A DNA stretch of 64,000 bases, from the NCBI RefSeq assembly GCF_012927485.1, contig NZ_JABBPC010000012.1, positions 186,001 to 250,000 of the forward strand, written 5' to 3'. The stretch comes from Polaromonas sp. (lineage in GTDB: Bacteria > Pseudomonadota > Gammaproteobacteria > Burkholderiales > Burkholderiaceae_C). The notes beneath the pieces were generated by a model, which was not told the DNA's origin, did not search any database, and worked only from the letters and a program-made list of their open reading frames with translations. The first letter of the stretch is position 1. Every line of letters starts with the position of its first letter. The translations under genes and the position numbers were made by a program. This document shows positions 46,970 through 56,263 of the stretch, piece after piece.

Positions 46970-48481
46970 ATGCTTTTTAACTCACCTCGTGCCCAATTCA
47001 AGGCGCGCCTGCTGGCCGGACTGATTGGGTTATGCACCTTCAATGCAGTCGCCCAAGGCCCCAGCCAAGTCTTGCCTCCTGAAGTGGACGCCTTGCTCGC
47101 ACGCGCCAAAGTACCGCGCGAGGCGCTGGCCGCAGTGGTGGTGGACGCCGCGCCTGCATTTAATGGCCAATCAGCCCCTTTGCTGAGCTACCACGCCCGC
47201 GTCGCCATGAACCCGGCTTCTGTTATGAAGCTGGTAACTACTTATGCTGGATTGGAACTTCTGGGGCCCTCCTTCACATGGAATACGCCGGTGTATGTCG
47301 ATGGAACCGTTGCTGATGGCGTGCTTCAAGGCGACCTCATCATTCAAGGCAAAGGCGACCCCAAGCTGGTGCTTGAGCGGCTTTGGCTGCTGCTGCGCCG
47401 AGTGCAGGGAATGGGCATCAAAACCATCACGGGCGACATCTTGCTGGACCGCAGCGCCTTTGCCATCCCCACGCAAAACCCGGCCGACTTTGACGGCGAA
47501 CCAATGCGGCCTTACAACGCCACCCCCGATGCGCTGCTGATCAACTTTAAATCGGTCGTCATGACCTTTACACCCAACCTGGCGAGCGGCATCGCCAGCG
47601 TGAGCTTTGACCCGCCCTTGGCGAGCGTTCAAATGCAGTCCAGCGTGCCGTTATCGGCGGGCCAAAATGGCACCGCTTCGCTGACCGACTGTGGCGACTA
47701 TCGGGCGCAACTCAAAGCCGACTTCGCGAATCCTTTGCGCATTGCCTTTAACGGCAGCTATCCTGCGGGCTGCGGTGAAAAAGTGTGGTCGGTCGCCTAT
47801 GCCGATCCCCCCCGCTACGCCGAACGCGCAATCGCCGGTCTATGGCAAGAGATGGGCGGCCATCTGGGCGGACGCGTGCGGGAAGGTCGCGCCCCACTCA
47901 ATCAGAAACCGGCCTTTGAAATCACCTCGCCCCCATTGGCCGAGGTGATTCGCGACATCAACAAATACAGCAACAACGTGATGGCGCAGCAGCTATTTTT
48001 AACCCTCAGCCTCGCCCCCAATTTGCCGTTGATTCAAGGCCCGGGCGTGGCCAGCAACGAGGCCTCGCGCGAGGTCGTGCGGAGCTGGTGGCAAGGGCGC
48101 TTTGGCAACGAAGACCAACCGTTTCTGGACAACGGCTCGGGCCTGTCACGGCAGGAGCGCATCACCGCGCAAGGGCTGGCCCGCTTGCTGCAAACGGCCT
48201 ATGTCTCAGGCGACATGCCCGAGTTGATGGCCTCGCTGCCAATCATGGGGGTGGACGGTACGCTCAAGCGCAGCAAGTCGCGCACTTCACCCCTCGCACA
48301 GGGCTGGGCGCATCTGAAATCCGGCACCCTGCGCGACTCGACGGCATTGGCCGGCTATGTCGACGCCGCCAACGGCAGACGCTTGGTGGTGGTGGCCATC
48401 ATCAACCACCCGAACGCACCCGCGGCACGGCCGGCACTTGAAGCGCTGGTGGACTGGGCGCTGAAAGAAGGCAACCGATGA
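46970..48481 (+). CDS. dacB: D-alanyl-D-alanine carboxypeptidase/endopeptidase (PBP4)
   Basis: 503 aa. A signal peptide covers about residues 1-28. The three penicillin-binding motifs are S84-x-x-K87 in NPASVMKLVTT, SNN in NKYSNNVMAQ and KSG in HLKSGTLRDST. It trims or cross-links peptidoglycan in the periplasm. It is divergent from tsaB, with an 8-bp inverted repeat in its leader. The stop overlaps the SemiSWEET start (ATGA). Confidence 0.93.
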   Translation: MLFNSPRAQFKARLLAGLIGLCTFNAVAQGPSQVLPPEVDALLARAKVPREALAAVVVDAAPAFNGQSAPLLSYHARVAMNPASVMKLVTTYAGLELLGPSFTWNTPVYVDGTVADGVLQGDLIIQGKGDPKLVLERLWLLLRRVQGMGIKTITGDILLDRSAFAIPTQNPADFDGEPMRPYNATPDALLINFKSVVMTFTPNLASGIASVSFDPPLASVQMQSSVPLSAGQNGTASLTDCGDYRAQLKADFANPLRIAFNGSYPAGCGEKVWSVAYADPPRYAERAIAGLWQEMGGHLGGRVREGRAPLNQKPAFEITSPPLAEVIRDINKYSNNVMAQQLFLTLSLAPNLPLIQGPGVASNEASREVVRSWWQGRFGNEDQPFLDNGSGLSRQERITAQGLARLLQTAYVSGDMPELMASLPIMGVDGTLKRSKSRTSPLAQGWAHLKSGTLRDSTALAGYVDAANGRRLVVVAIINHPNAPAARPALEALVDWALKEGNR

Positions 48482-48801
48482 GCCTGGTACACATCGGCTT
48501 CACCGACCTCATCGGCTCCCTGGCCGCAAGCCTGACGACTCTAAGCTTTGTGCCGCAAGCCTGGCTCAGTTTCAAAACCCGGGACGTCAGCGGCGTCTCC
48601 CTGGTGATGTACAGCGTGTTCACCGCCGGGGTTGCCTTGTGGCTGGCTTACGGTCTGCTGCTTGGGTCTTGGCCCATGGTGGTTGCCAATCTGATCACGC
48701 TGGTTCTGGCGCTGGCGATTCTTGGCATGAAATTGCTGTACGGGCGGCCGCGCCGACCGCAAAATAAAGCTTACCGAGCCGACTGGGTGGACTCCGAATG
48801 A
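48478..48801 (+). CDS. SemiSWEET sugar transporter
   Basis: 107 aa with three membrane segments. LIGSLAASLTTLSFVPQAWLSFKTRDVSGVSLVMY contains the PQ motif of the SemiSWEET/MtN3 family, which works as a dimer to move sugars by facilitated diffusion. Start overlaps the dacB stop by 4 bp, so translation is probably coupled. Substrate unknown. Confidence 0.87.
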   Translation: MSLVHIGFTDLIGSLAASLTTLSFVPQAWLSFKTRDVSGVSLVMYSVFTAGVALWLAYGLLLGSWPMVVANLITLVLALAILGMKLLYGRPRRPQNKAYRADWVDSE

Positions 48802-48881
48802 CTGCTACCTACAGATTTTTATTTTTGATAGCAGATAGCCGTCGCCCATCCCGAGCCGGTTTGTGAAACACCGAAGCGCCT

Positions 48882-49943
48882 TTAGCGGGTGTCAGGTAGC
48901 TTGTTCAAGAAGAAAAAACGCAACATTTCTTCGGTCGCGTCGGGGCCGGTGGTATCGGTGTAGGAGCCTCGCGCACTGCCCCCTGACCAGGCATGACCGG
49001 CGCCATGCACCGCCCAGTGCTCTGCCACCACTTCGCCGCCCGCTTTCCGATAGACGCGTCTGGTGTATTCGCGGCCGTTGTCGCTGCGTGCGCGCAGCAG
49101 CTCAGGCGCCGAAGCACCGGCACTTGCCGCCGCCACCTGTTCGCCATTCGCCGGATGCACGGTGGTGTCTTCGTCACCATGAAAAACAATCGTAGGCGGT
49201 GTCTGACCCGAGGATGCGGCACCGGAGGCGCCGCTTTTCATCGCACCAAGCGCCTCTTGAACATTGGTCGCTGCGCCCGTGGCCAAGCCCGAGTGGACCC
49301 CCACCGCTGCGAATATGTCGGGGTAGGCGTCGCCCAGAATCGCTGCCATGGCGCCACCGGCCGACAGGCCCGCTACATAGACACGTCGGGAGTCGATGTT
49401 GTAGCGACTGATCACCTCGCGCGTCATGCCCGCCAATATCGCAGGCTCCCCCCGGCCGCGCTTTTGGTGGGTGTGCTTGAACCAGTTCCAGCAGCGGGAG
49501 GGGTTGGCGCTTTGCGCTTGCGCCGGGTAGAGTACGAAAAAACCTTGCCTGAGCGCGGCCTCATTCATGCCGGTGCCCGCTGCAAAGTCGTCAGGGTTCT
49601 GCGTGCAGCCGTGCAGCATTACAACCAAAGGCAGCGCCTGGCCGGAGTCGCCGGGCGGAACATACAACTTGTAGTCACGCATGCCGCCCGCTTCGGTGTG
49701 ACTGCCGTTGATGAACTGGCCCGACAGCCCCGCATTGGTTGGCTTCACCGGTTCTGCCGCCGCCGTTGTTTCGCGCTTTACGTCGCGCGCCACAACGTCC
49801 GCGTCGCTGGACGCTGAGGCTGAGGCTGAGGGTACGGCGCTGCCTCTGAGTGCGGCCATGATCGCTGCAGTAGCTGCGCGCAGATTGCCGCTCTGCGTCA
49901 GACGCGTGGCGTCAGAGATGAAGCGGTGAAAAGAGGGATTCAT
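48882..49943 (-). CDS. PHB depolymerase family esterase
   Basis: 353 aa. Alpha/beta hydrolase with LHGCTQNPDDFAAGTGMNE (oxyanion region), catalytic S194 in AGLSAGGAMAA, Asp in FHGDEDTTVHP and His in HGAGHAWSGG. The family includes extracellular PHB depolymerases and feruloyl or acetyl-xylan esterases. No signal peptide is visible: the N-terminus starts NPSFHRFISDATRL followed by Ala/Ser/Glu linker, so the protein is probably cytosolic, or secreted by another route. An RHH regulator gene starts 22 bp upstream on the same strand. Confidence 0.85.
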   Translation of the reverse strand: MNPSFHRFISDATRLTQSGNLRAATAAIMAALRGSAVPSASASASSDADVVARDVKRETTAAAEPVKPTNAGLSGQFINGSHTEAGGMRDYKLYVPPGDSGQALPLVVMLHGCTQNPDDFAAGTGMNEAALRQGFFVLYPAQAQSANPSRCWNWFKHTHQKRGRGEPAILAGMTREVISRYNIDSRRVYVAGLSAGGAMAAILGDAYPDIFAAVGVHSGLATGAATNVQEALGAMKSGASGAASSGQTPPTIVFHGDEDTTVHPANGEQVAAASAGASAPELLRARSDNGREYTRRVYRKAGGEVVAEHWAVHGAGHAWSGGSARGSYTDTTGPDATEEMLRFFFLNKLPDTR

Positions 49944-49965
49944 GGGGGGTTCCTTGAGGGGGTGG

Positions 49966-50388
49966 TCAACGAATGCGACGGGCGAGCGCCGCTTTCACGG
50001 CCGGGCTCGCATGCAGCGCGCCCAGCACCACCACCGAATCAATGGCGGCCAGCGCCAGTTCCGGGGTGACATCGGGCGCAAGGGTGGCCAGACCCAGTAC
50101 GCGAATCTGCAGCACCTCGCCCGACGCCTGCACAGCACGCAGATCATCGGCGGAGAAATACTGGATGCCTAGCACCAGCGTTTTCCGGGCCACTACCTGC
50201 TTCACCACGTCGGCGTGGCTGGCCAGATGGTTACGGATGGCGGTTCGGATCAAATCAGTTCTATTGGCGTAGAACCCCTCCTGAACCAGGAGGTCGATCT
50301 GGCCCAGGTCGATATAGCCCAAATTGATAGTGATTTTTTCGTCAGCCGGCTTGGCGACGACGGCAGAATTGGCAGTTCTTGGCGGCAT
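49966..50388 (-). CDS. Ribbon-helix-helix (CopG-like) regulator
   Basis: 140 aa. The RHH domain (about 17-55) reads DEKITINLGYIDLGQIDLLV, then ANRTDLIRTAIRNHL. The remaining 85 residues are Ala/Val-rich and may bind a ligand or multimerise. It lies 22 bp upstream of the PHB-depolymerase-like esterase and probably controls it. Similar pairs occur in related genera, but the ligand is unknown. Confidence 0.78.
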   Translation of the reverse strand: MPPRTANSAVVAKPADEKITINLGYIDLGQIDLLVQEGFYANRTDLIRTAIRNHLASHADVVKQVVARKTLVLGIQYFSADDLRAVQASGEVLQIRVLGLATLAPDVTPELALAAIDSVVVLGALHASPAVKAALARRIR

Positions 50389-50473
50389 TCAAGCCATCGT
50401 AGCACCATCCAAGTGGATGTTTTTTAGTTTATTTAAAGGCTTTCGAATTACTCACGAAACGTTTGGAAATTCG

Positions 50474-50692
50474 TCAGTAGTGCGGTGGCAAATCGTCGCC
50501 TGATCGACTAAATCCGCCACTGCTGGAATCCGGCAGCTGGTCTCGAAGCCGCGCCATTTCACGCGTTAACGCATCGATTTGAGCCTGCTGGCGAATGATG
50601 ATCTGGTTAAGTTGATCCAATAGGTCTTCGCCGAAAGTGGCTTTGATTTCCAGATCGGTGAGGCGATTTTCAATGGCGTGGGGGTGTTCCAT
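50474..50692 (-). CDS. slyX: SlyX family protein
   Basis: 72 aa from the ATG at 50692; an upstream in-frame start lacks similarity. A coiled coil (ENRLTDLEIKATFGEDLLDQLNQIIIRQQAQIDALTREMARL) ends with the typical DLPPHY tail. The function of SlyX is unclear; it often lies near slyD in enterobacteria, but here it stands alone, divergent from the livK-type gene. Confidence 0.9.
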   Translation of the reverse strand: MEHPHAIENRLTDLEIKATFGEDLLDQLNQIIIRQQAQIDALTREMARLRDQLPDSSSGGFSRSGDDLPPHY

Positions 50693-50816
50693 GCCCCTAT
50701 TGGACACGAATTGCGGACCGCCTTGACGGCCGTTCACCACCCCTGCGGCAGTGCCGGCTTTTGCGTCGCCCTCTGGGGCTTATCCTATAATTTTCTTTTT
50801 CTCAAGAAATCTTGAA

Positions 50817-51965
50817 ATGCCCAAGTCTTCCTTTCCAAACACAAAGTCCTGCATCGCCGGCGCCGTGCTGGCACTGGGGGCCTCGATGGCTTCCGCTCAG
50901 GAATTTCAGACGGTGGAAATCGCCCACGCGGGCCCGACCTCTGGCGGCATAGCGCATATTGGCAAGGACACCGAGAACGGCGTGCGTTTGGCCATTGACG
51001 AGTTGAACACCCAGAATCTCGTCATCGGCGGCAAAAAAATCAAGTTTGAGCTGAAGGCTGAGGACGACGGGGGTGATCCACGCCAGGCCACCGCGGTAGC
51101 CCAGAAGCTGTGCGACGCAAAAGTCGCGGGCGTGGTGGGCCATTTGCAATCGGGCACGACGATCCCGGCTTCGAGTATCTACAGCAAGTGCGGCATTCCG
51201 CAGATCACCGCGTCAGCGACCAATCCTGACCTGACCAAGCCTGGGTACAAAACCACTTTTCGATTGATTGCCAACGACAACGCACTGGGGGCAGCGCTGG
51301 CGATTTTTGCCAGCGACGCGCTCAAGCTCAAGAAAGTAGCCATCATCGATGACCGCACCGCCTATGGCCAGGGCTTGGCCGACGTATTCAAGGCGACAGC
51401 GCGGCAAAAAGGGATGGAGGTGGTGGATGAAGAGTTCACCACCGACAAGGCGACCGATTTCATGACGATCCTCACAAACATCAAAAGCAAGAAGCCCGAC
51501 GCCATCTTTTTCGGCGGCCTGGACGCGCAGGCCGGCCCGATGTTGCGCCAGATGGAACAGCTTGGCCTGGCGAATGTCCGGTTTTTTGGCGGCGACGCGC
51601 TGTGTACCGAGAAGCTGCCGGAGTTGTCAAGCAGGGCGGCATCACTGAAAAACGTGGTCTGTGCGACGGGTGGCGCATCGCTGCAGAAAATGCAGGGCGG
51701 CGCCGAATGGAAGAAGCGGTACGACGCCAAGTTTCCCGGACAGTTTCAGATCTACAGCCCTTACGCTTACGACGCGACTTTTGTGCTGGTGGACGCCATG
51801 AAGCGCGCCAATTCGGTGGACCCCAAGGTCTACTTGCCCTTCATCGGCAAGACGCAATACAAAGGGGTCACGGCCAATATCGCCTTCACTAGCCGCGGAG
51901 AGTTGACCAAGCCCGCCGTCACTCTCTATACCTACAAGGACAATCTGCGCGCCGCGATGAACTGA
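50817..51965 (+). CDS. Branched-chain amino acid ABC transporter substrate-binding protein
   Basis: 382 aa from the ATG at 50817, chosen because a signal peptide follows (about 1-30, ending SMASAQEF). The Leu/Ile/Val-binding fold shows FQTVEIAHAGPTSGGIAHIGKDTENGVRLAIDELN and GVVGHLQSGTTIPASSIY. It binds amino acids or related solutes in the periplasm. Permease and ATPase genes (livHMGF) are not in the window, so it works with components elsewhere. Confidence 0.92.
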   Translation: MPKSSFPNTKSCIAGAVLALGASMASAQEFQTVEIAHAGPTSGGIAHIGKDTENGVRLAIDELNTQNLVIGGKKIKFELKAEDDGGDPRQATAVAQKLCDAKVAGVVGHLQSGTTIPASSIYSKCGIPQITASATNPDLTKPGYKTTFRLIANDNALGAALAIFASDALKLKKVAIIDDRTAYGQGLADVFKATARQKGMEVVDEEFTTDKATDFMTILTNIKSKKPDAIFFGGLDAQAGPMLRQMEQLGLANVRFFGGDALCTEKLPELSSRAASLKNVVCATGGASLQKMQGGAEWKKRYDAKFPGQFQIYSPYAYDATFVLVDAMKRANSVDPKVYLPFIGKTQYKGVTANIAFTSRGELTKPAVTLYTYKDNLRAAMN

Positions 51966-52024
51966 CGGCTGGCAGGCTCAAGCTGGCCGACGCAGAGTCC
52001 ACCCGCAACTTAAAACCGAGAACA

Positions 52025-53233
52025 CTAGCGGGCGGGCCGGACCGACTCCAGCGCCAAGGCATATTTCCGGCAGTGTTCCAGGTAGCCGGATTCATGGTCA
52101 GCGACGAGTTGCACCACGCTTTTCCAGAGCCAGGTCGGGGCGGCGAGGGTCTTGCCGCGATCCCGGTTCAATTCAACGCGCCAGCGTTTTCGGGCGCCAT
52201 CGTCCATCTGCCGGGCGTGGGCGCGGCCAACTACATAGGCGAGGTAGTGCGCCACGATGGTGGTGTCTTGCAGCGTTAACTGATTGATTTCCAGTTTCAT
52301 ATCCTGGGGCAACAACTCCCGCAGGAACACGTCGTGATCCATAAATCTCTGGGCCACCATGCGTTCCCCAAGCGCTGGCGATAAATGCCGCGCCCCCTGC
52401 ACCACACGGTGGGCGTTGTCGCGCGGAATACTGACATCTCGGTAGCGCGGCGCGGCGGCCTTGACGGCCTGCTTGATGTCGATCAGGCAGTATTCGCCGT
52501 TTTTCTTGTCGCCCACACCCAACAGTACCGCGTAGCGCAAAAGGCCCAACGAACTGCACCCTTTGACCCAATAAGCGGCATCGAGCACTTCAACCGGAGC
52601 GTCGTCGCTGCGTGATTCAAGCGTTCTCACCAGCTTGAGCACTTCAGGATTTTCAAACAATTTCATCATTCCGCTTTTTTCCCGACGCGACAAAGGCCAA
52701 AAATCCCGGCCCAACGGTATCGTTGGCCGCATATCGGCGATGCGCTCTTTCGCCAGCTGCTTCCACGACCGCTCGACCGCTTTGCGCACCACCCACCGGA
52801 CCGCCTTCGGTTGCTCGACTTGTTCCTTGTCGCCGCCGCTGACAAAGGCCTGGTAGTAGCCCTGCATCACGTGCTCCAGCATCCGAGCGGTCACTACGCC
52901 CGACACCCTCGAACCCCGGGCGGCCATCGCCAGCGATAGGGAGAGCCGAACCAGATCGTGTACCGGGTTGCCGATAAGCGCTTGGTCAAGATCACGTATT
53001 TGGAGTTTTACATTGCCCTCCGCGTCGCCCAGCGGCCCAAGATTGCCCACATGACAATCGCCGCATATCCACACCGCTGGCCCTTCAGGCAGCGAGTGCC
53101 CCCGCTGGCCGTTCAACCACTCGTAAAAAAGCACCGTATTGCCGCGCACATAGGCGTCCGGCGAGCGGGCCATTTTCTTGTCGCGGCGTGCCAGCAAATG
53201 CTCGCTTCTTGCGTCGTGTGTTGGAAGAATCAT
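52025..53233 (-). CDS. DUF2252 family protein
   Basis: 402 aa. It contains VWICGDCHVGNLGPLGDAEGNVKLQIRDLDQALIGNPVHDLVRL, the DUF2252 kinase-like motif region (HxGN and DxD similar to aminoglycoside phosphotransferases), and VVGRAHARQMDDGARKRW later. The family is uncharacterised and could be a phosphotransferase. It sits alone on the minus strand between livK and tsaC. Confidence 0.85.
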   Translation of the reverse strand: MILPTHDARSEHLLARRDKKMARSPDAYVRGNTVLFYEWLNGQRGHSLPEGPAVWICGDCHVGNLGPLGDAEGNVKLQIRDLDQALIGNPVHDLVRLSLSLAMAARGSRVSGVVTARMLEHVMQGYYQAFVSGGDKEQVEQPKAVRWVVRKAVERSWKQLAKERIADMRPTIPLGRDFWPLSRREKSGMMKLFENPEVLKLVRTLESRSDDAPVEVLDAAYWVKGCSSLGLLRYAVLLGVGDKKNGEYCLIDIKQAVKAAAPRYRDVSIPRDNAHRVVQGARHLSPALGERMVAQRFMDHDVFLRELLPQDMKLEINQLTLQDTTIVAHYLAYVVGRAHARQMDDGARKRWRVELNRDRGKTLAAPTWLWKSVVQLVADHESGYLEHCRKYALALESVRPAR

Positions 53234-53362
53234 CGACTGAGCTTAGAACAGTCTCGACATGCGGGCGGTGGGGTGCCGCCGCTTATCCACAACGATTGAG
53301 CGGGCAAGCGATCAAGCCCCTGATCCGTCCGTCGCGCAAGACGCTAACAGGGCGTCGTGGTG

Positions 53363-54358
53363 TCAGCTTGCCGCCGCTCGCTCCAACCGGTCGCGCACAC
53401 CGTCCCACTCTGCGGTAGCGGGGACGCTCTCAATCCAGATCAGTTTGACGTTCTGGAGATCGAAGTTGCGCAAAACGGCAAAGAGTTGCTGGGCGGCGGC
53501 GGCTGCGTCGTCTGGCATGCGCCGATAGACCACCTGCTCTGACTTGATACGCACGATGGCGCGGGCATACACCGCGATGTGTGCCGCGTCTGTGCCCAGT
53601 AAATCAAGTGCAGCTTGTAGTGCGCCGGCCTCCATCAGGCGCACTTTGGCGTTAGGGGCGTAGTGCGCGCTTAGTGTGCCGGAAGCGCGCGGCGCGTTGC
53701 CAAACCCTGACTCGGCTTGTGCCAACTCCTCTTTCCCGAACACCGGCTCGCCACACGCGGCCTCAAGCTGCGTACGCGAAAGGACACCAGGGCGCAGCAA
53801 CACGGGTCGCCTGCGGGTGCAATCGACAATGCTGGACTCAATGCCGACCTCGCAGGGCCCACCGTCAAGTACCAGCAGCTGATCGCCAAACTCTTCGCTG
53901 ACGTGCCGGGCAGTGGTCGGGCTGACGCGGCCAAAACGGTTTGCACTGGGGCCAGCGACGCCGGTATTGCATGCTTTGAGAAAAGCCAGGGCCACCGGAT
54001 GATCGGGGCAACGCAGGCCGACAGAATTTTGTCCCCCGGCTGCAGCCGCAGCCACGCCCTCTTTGCGCGGCAAAATAACCGTGAGGGGTCCTGGCCAGAA
54101 CGCCTGCATCAGGCGCGCGGCAAACGGCGGCACGCTGCTGGCGTAAACATTTACCTGCTGTACGTCGGCGACATGAACGATCAGGGGGTGGTCTGCGGGG
54201 CGGCCTTTGGCTGCAAAGATACCGGCTACGGCCTGATCGTTGGAGGCGTCGGCACCTAGCCCGTAAACCGTTTCTGTCGGAAAGCCGACCAGCCCGCCGG
54301 CTTTGATGCAGCGAGCCGCTTGAAGAATGGATTGTGGGTCGGCACCCGACAAAATCAT
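53363..54358 (-). CDS. tsaC: L-threonylcarbamoyladenylate synthase (Sua5 type)
   Basis: 331 aa, the long Sua5 form with an extra C-terminal domain. The YrdC-like core has GGLVGFPTETVYGLGADASNDQAVAGIFAAKGRPADHPLIVHV, and the linker around GTLSAHYAPNAKVRL leads to the Sua5 C-terminal domain. It makes threonylcarbamoyl-AMP for tRNA t6A. The start overlaps the purK stop by 4 bp, so it is in the purE-purK operon. Confidence 0.94.
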   Translation of the reverse strand: MILSGADPQSILQAARCIKAGGLVGFPTETVYGLGADASNDQAVAGIFAAKGRPADHPLIVHVADVQQVNVYASSVPPFAARLMQAFWPGPLTVILPRKEGVAAAAAGGQNSVGLRCPDHPVALAFLKACNTGVAGPSANRFGRVSPTTARHVSEEFGDQLLVLDGGPCEVGIESSIVDCTRRRPVLLRPGVLSRTQLEAACGEPVFGKEELAQAESGFGNAPRASGTLSAHYAPNAKVRLMEAGALQAALDLLGTDAAHIAVYARAIVRIKSEQVVYRRMPDDAAAAAQQLFAVLRNFDLQNVKLIWIESVPATAEWDGVRDRLERAAAS

Positions 54359-55599
54359 TGAAGGCTCTCGAGGCCTGGCAAGCCCAGAATATCGGCGGCC
54401 CGGCGCGCGGTGGCTTTTACGCCCGCCACATCAGGGCCCGTGATGTTCAGGTGACCCATTTTTCTACCCGATCGCGCTTCGGTTTTACCGTACAGGTGGA
54501 GATGGGTGCCGGGCAATGCCAGAACGGCCTGCCAATCTGGCGTGCGCGATTGACCTTGCGCGTCCAACCAAACATCCCCCAGCAAATTGAGCATGATGGC
54601 GGGCGAATGCTGGCGTGGCTGTGGCAACGGCAAGCCGGCCAAGGCATGCACCTGCAAGTCGAACTGCGAGAAATCGCAGGCGTCCAGGGTGTAGTGACCG
54701 CTGTTGTGCGGACGCGGGGCCATCTCGTTGACGACGAGCGTAGCGCTCTCTTTCCCGCGGTGGCTACCGTCATCAAGCACGAAGAATTCGACGCACAACA
54801 CACCGACGTAGCCGATGTGTTGTGCTATCGATTTAGTCGCTTGTTGTGCTTGCGCAGAAAGTGCCGAAGGCATATTCCCTTCATACGCCTCGGTGACCGC
54901 CAGAACGCCGTCCACATGCACATTGCGCTGGGGCGGAAAGCTCACGACCTCGCCGTTCCAGCCGCGCGCCACAATGACGGAGCATTCGGCCTTGAGCGGC
55001 AATAGCTTTTCGAGCACGCAGGGTACCTGCTGGAGATCCGCCCAGGCTTTTGCCAGCTCCGTGGTATTTTTAACCCTCACCTGACCTTTGCCGTCGTAGC
55101 CCATGCGCGCTGTTTTCAGAATACCGGGCAACAAATCGGCAGGCACGGCTTGGAGGTGGTCTGGCGTTTCGATGACGGCGTAAGGTGCGCACTGGACGCC
55201 CGACACGCTGGCGCAAGCGGTGAAATGGGACTTCTCTTGAATCCGGTCTTGCGCAATAGCCACGCTTGCAGCGCCGGGCGCTACGGGGCGCCGAGCCGCC
55301 AGCGTTTGGAGTGCATCGGAAGGCACATTTTCGAATTCAGTGGTGATGGCGGCGCACAGCGACGCGAGCTGCAGCAAACCCTGCTCGTCGCTGTAGCCTG
55401 TCTGCACATGATGATGACTTATCAAGCCCGCCGGGCTTTCTGGGTCGGGATCAAGCACCGCCGTGACGTAGCCAAGGCGCTGCGCGGCATGCACGAACAT
55501 GCGGGCGAGCTGGCCACCACCCATCACGCCCAGGGTCGCAGGCCGGCCGGTAGCTGAAACCGGGCCCGGAAAAATAGGCAGCGTGGACAAAGTGCTCAT
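54355..55599 (-). CDS. purK: N5-carboxyaminoimidazole ribonucleotide synthase
   Basis: 414 aa. ATP-grasp enzyme: [22 protein letters not shown] at the start, [15 protein letters not shown] in the middle, and [34 protein letters not shown] near the C-terminal part. It carboxylates AIR in purine synthesis. Translation is coupled by 4-bp overlaps to purE upstream and tsaC downstream. Confidence 0.96.
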   Translation of the reverse strand: MSTLSTLPIFPGPVSATGRPATLGVMGGGQLARMFVHAAQRLGYVTAVLDPDPESPAGLISHHHVQTGYSDEQGLLQLASLCAAITTEFENVPSDALQTLAARRPVAPGAASVAIAQDRIQEKSHFTACASVSGVQCAPYAVIETPDHLQAVPADLLPGILKTARMGYDGKGQVRVKNTTELAKAWADLQQVPCVLEKLLPLKAECSVIVARGWNGEVVSFPPQRNVHVDGVLAVTEAYEGNMPSALSAQAQQATKSIAQHIGYVGVLCVEFFVLDDGSHRGKESATLVVNEMAPRPHNSGHYTLDACDFSQFDLQVHALAGLPLPQPRQHSPAIMLNLLGDVWLDAQGQSRTPDWQAVLALPGTHLHLYGKTEARSGRKMGHLNITGPDVAGVKATARRAADILGLPGLESLQ

Positions 55600-56117
55600 G
55601 CAGACGGCAGCGTCATGGCGCGGGCGGCGGCGGTTTGATCCGCGCGGAAAGCCTGCAACTTGGACGCGAGTGCCTTGTCGTGCAAAGCCAAGATAGCCAC
55701 CGCGAACAGCGCCGCATTGGCCGCTCCGGCGTGACCAATGGCGAAGGTGGCTACCGGAACGCCCTTAGGCATTTGTACGATGCTGTGAAGAGAATCCACG
55801 CCCTGCAAATGCTTGCTCGCCACTGGCACGCCCAACACGGGCACTGCGGTTTTAGCGGCCAGCATGCCGGGCAGGTGCGCTGCCCCGCCGGCCCCCGCAA
55901 TGATGGCCTGAAGGCCGCGCCCAGCGGCCTCTTCGGCATAGGCAAACAAGTCGTCGGGCATGCGGTGGGCCGAGATCACTTTCGCCTCGTGCGCCACGCC
56001 AAACTGCTGCAGAATCTGCACCGCATGCTGCATGGTGTCCCAGTCGCTGCTAGAGCCCATCACCACGCCCACCACGATAGGGAGCGGCGACCTGGCTGGA
56101 TTGTTAGTTGTCGTCAT
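55596..56117 (-). CDS. purE: N5-carboxyaminoimidazole ribonucleotide mutase
   Basis: 173 aa. [21 protein letters not shown] and [17 protein letters not shown] (catalytic His) are the PurE motifs; the rest is [24 protein letters not shown]. It converts N5-CAIR to CAIR. First of the purE-purK-tsaC operon, divergent from the thioredoxin-TPR gene across 146 bp. Confidence 0.97.
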   Translation of the reverse strand: MTTTNNPARSPLPIVVGVVMGSSSDWDTMQHAVQILQQFGVAHEAKVISAHRMPDDLFAYAEEAAGRGLQAIIAGAGGAAHLPGMLAAKTAVPVLGVPVASKHLQGVDSLHSIVQMPKGVPVATFAIGHAGAANAALFAVAILALHDKALASKLQAFRADQTAAARAMTLPSA

Positions 56118-56263
56118 AAGGGACCTTGTAGGTCTTTAATTTTTACGGCGGTGCGCCCGGAACCCCTGATTTTAAGGGCTTGGGCGGCCCCCTGCGTGCT
56201 ATCGTCTTGCCAAGTCTTGCCTCCGATTGAAAATCTCCTTCCACTCCCCAACTCAGAAGAACC

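Noticed and set aside
47222-47249. Possible fifth full copy of the dispersed repeat in dacB
   Set aside because: Arms are imperfect and the residues are the conserved SxxK motif; kept only as a weak candidate within the repeat finding.
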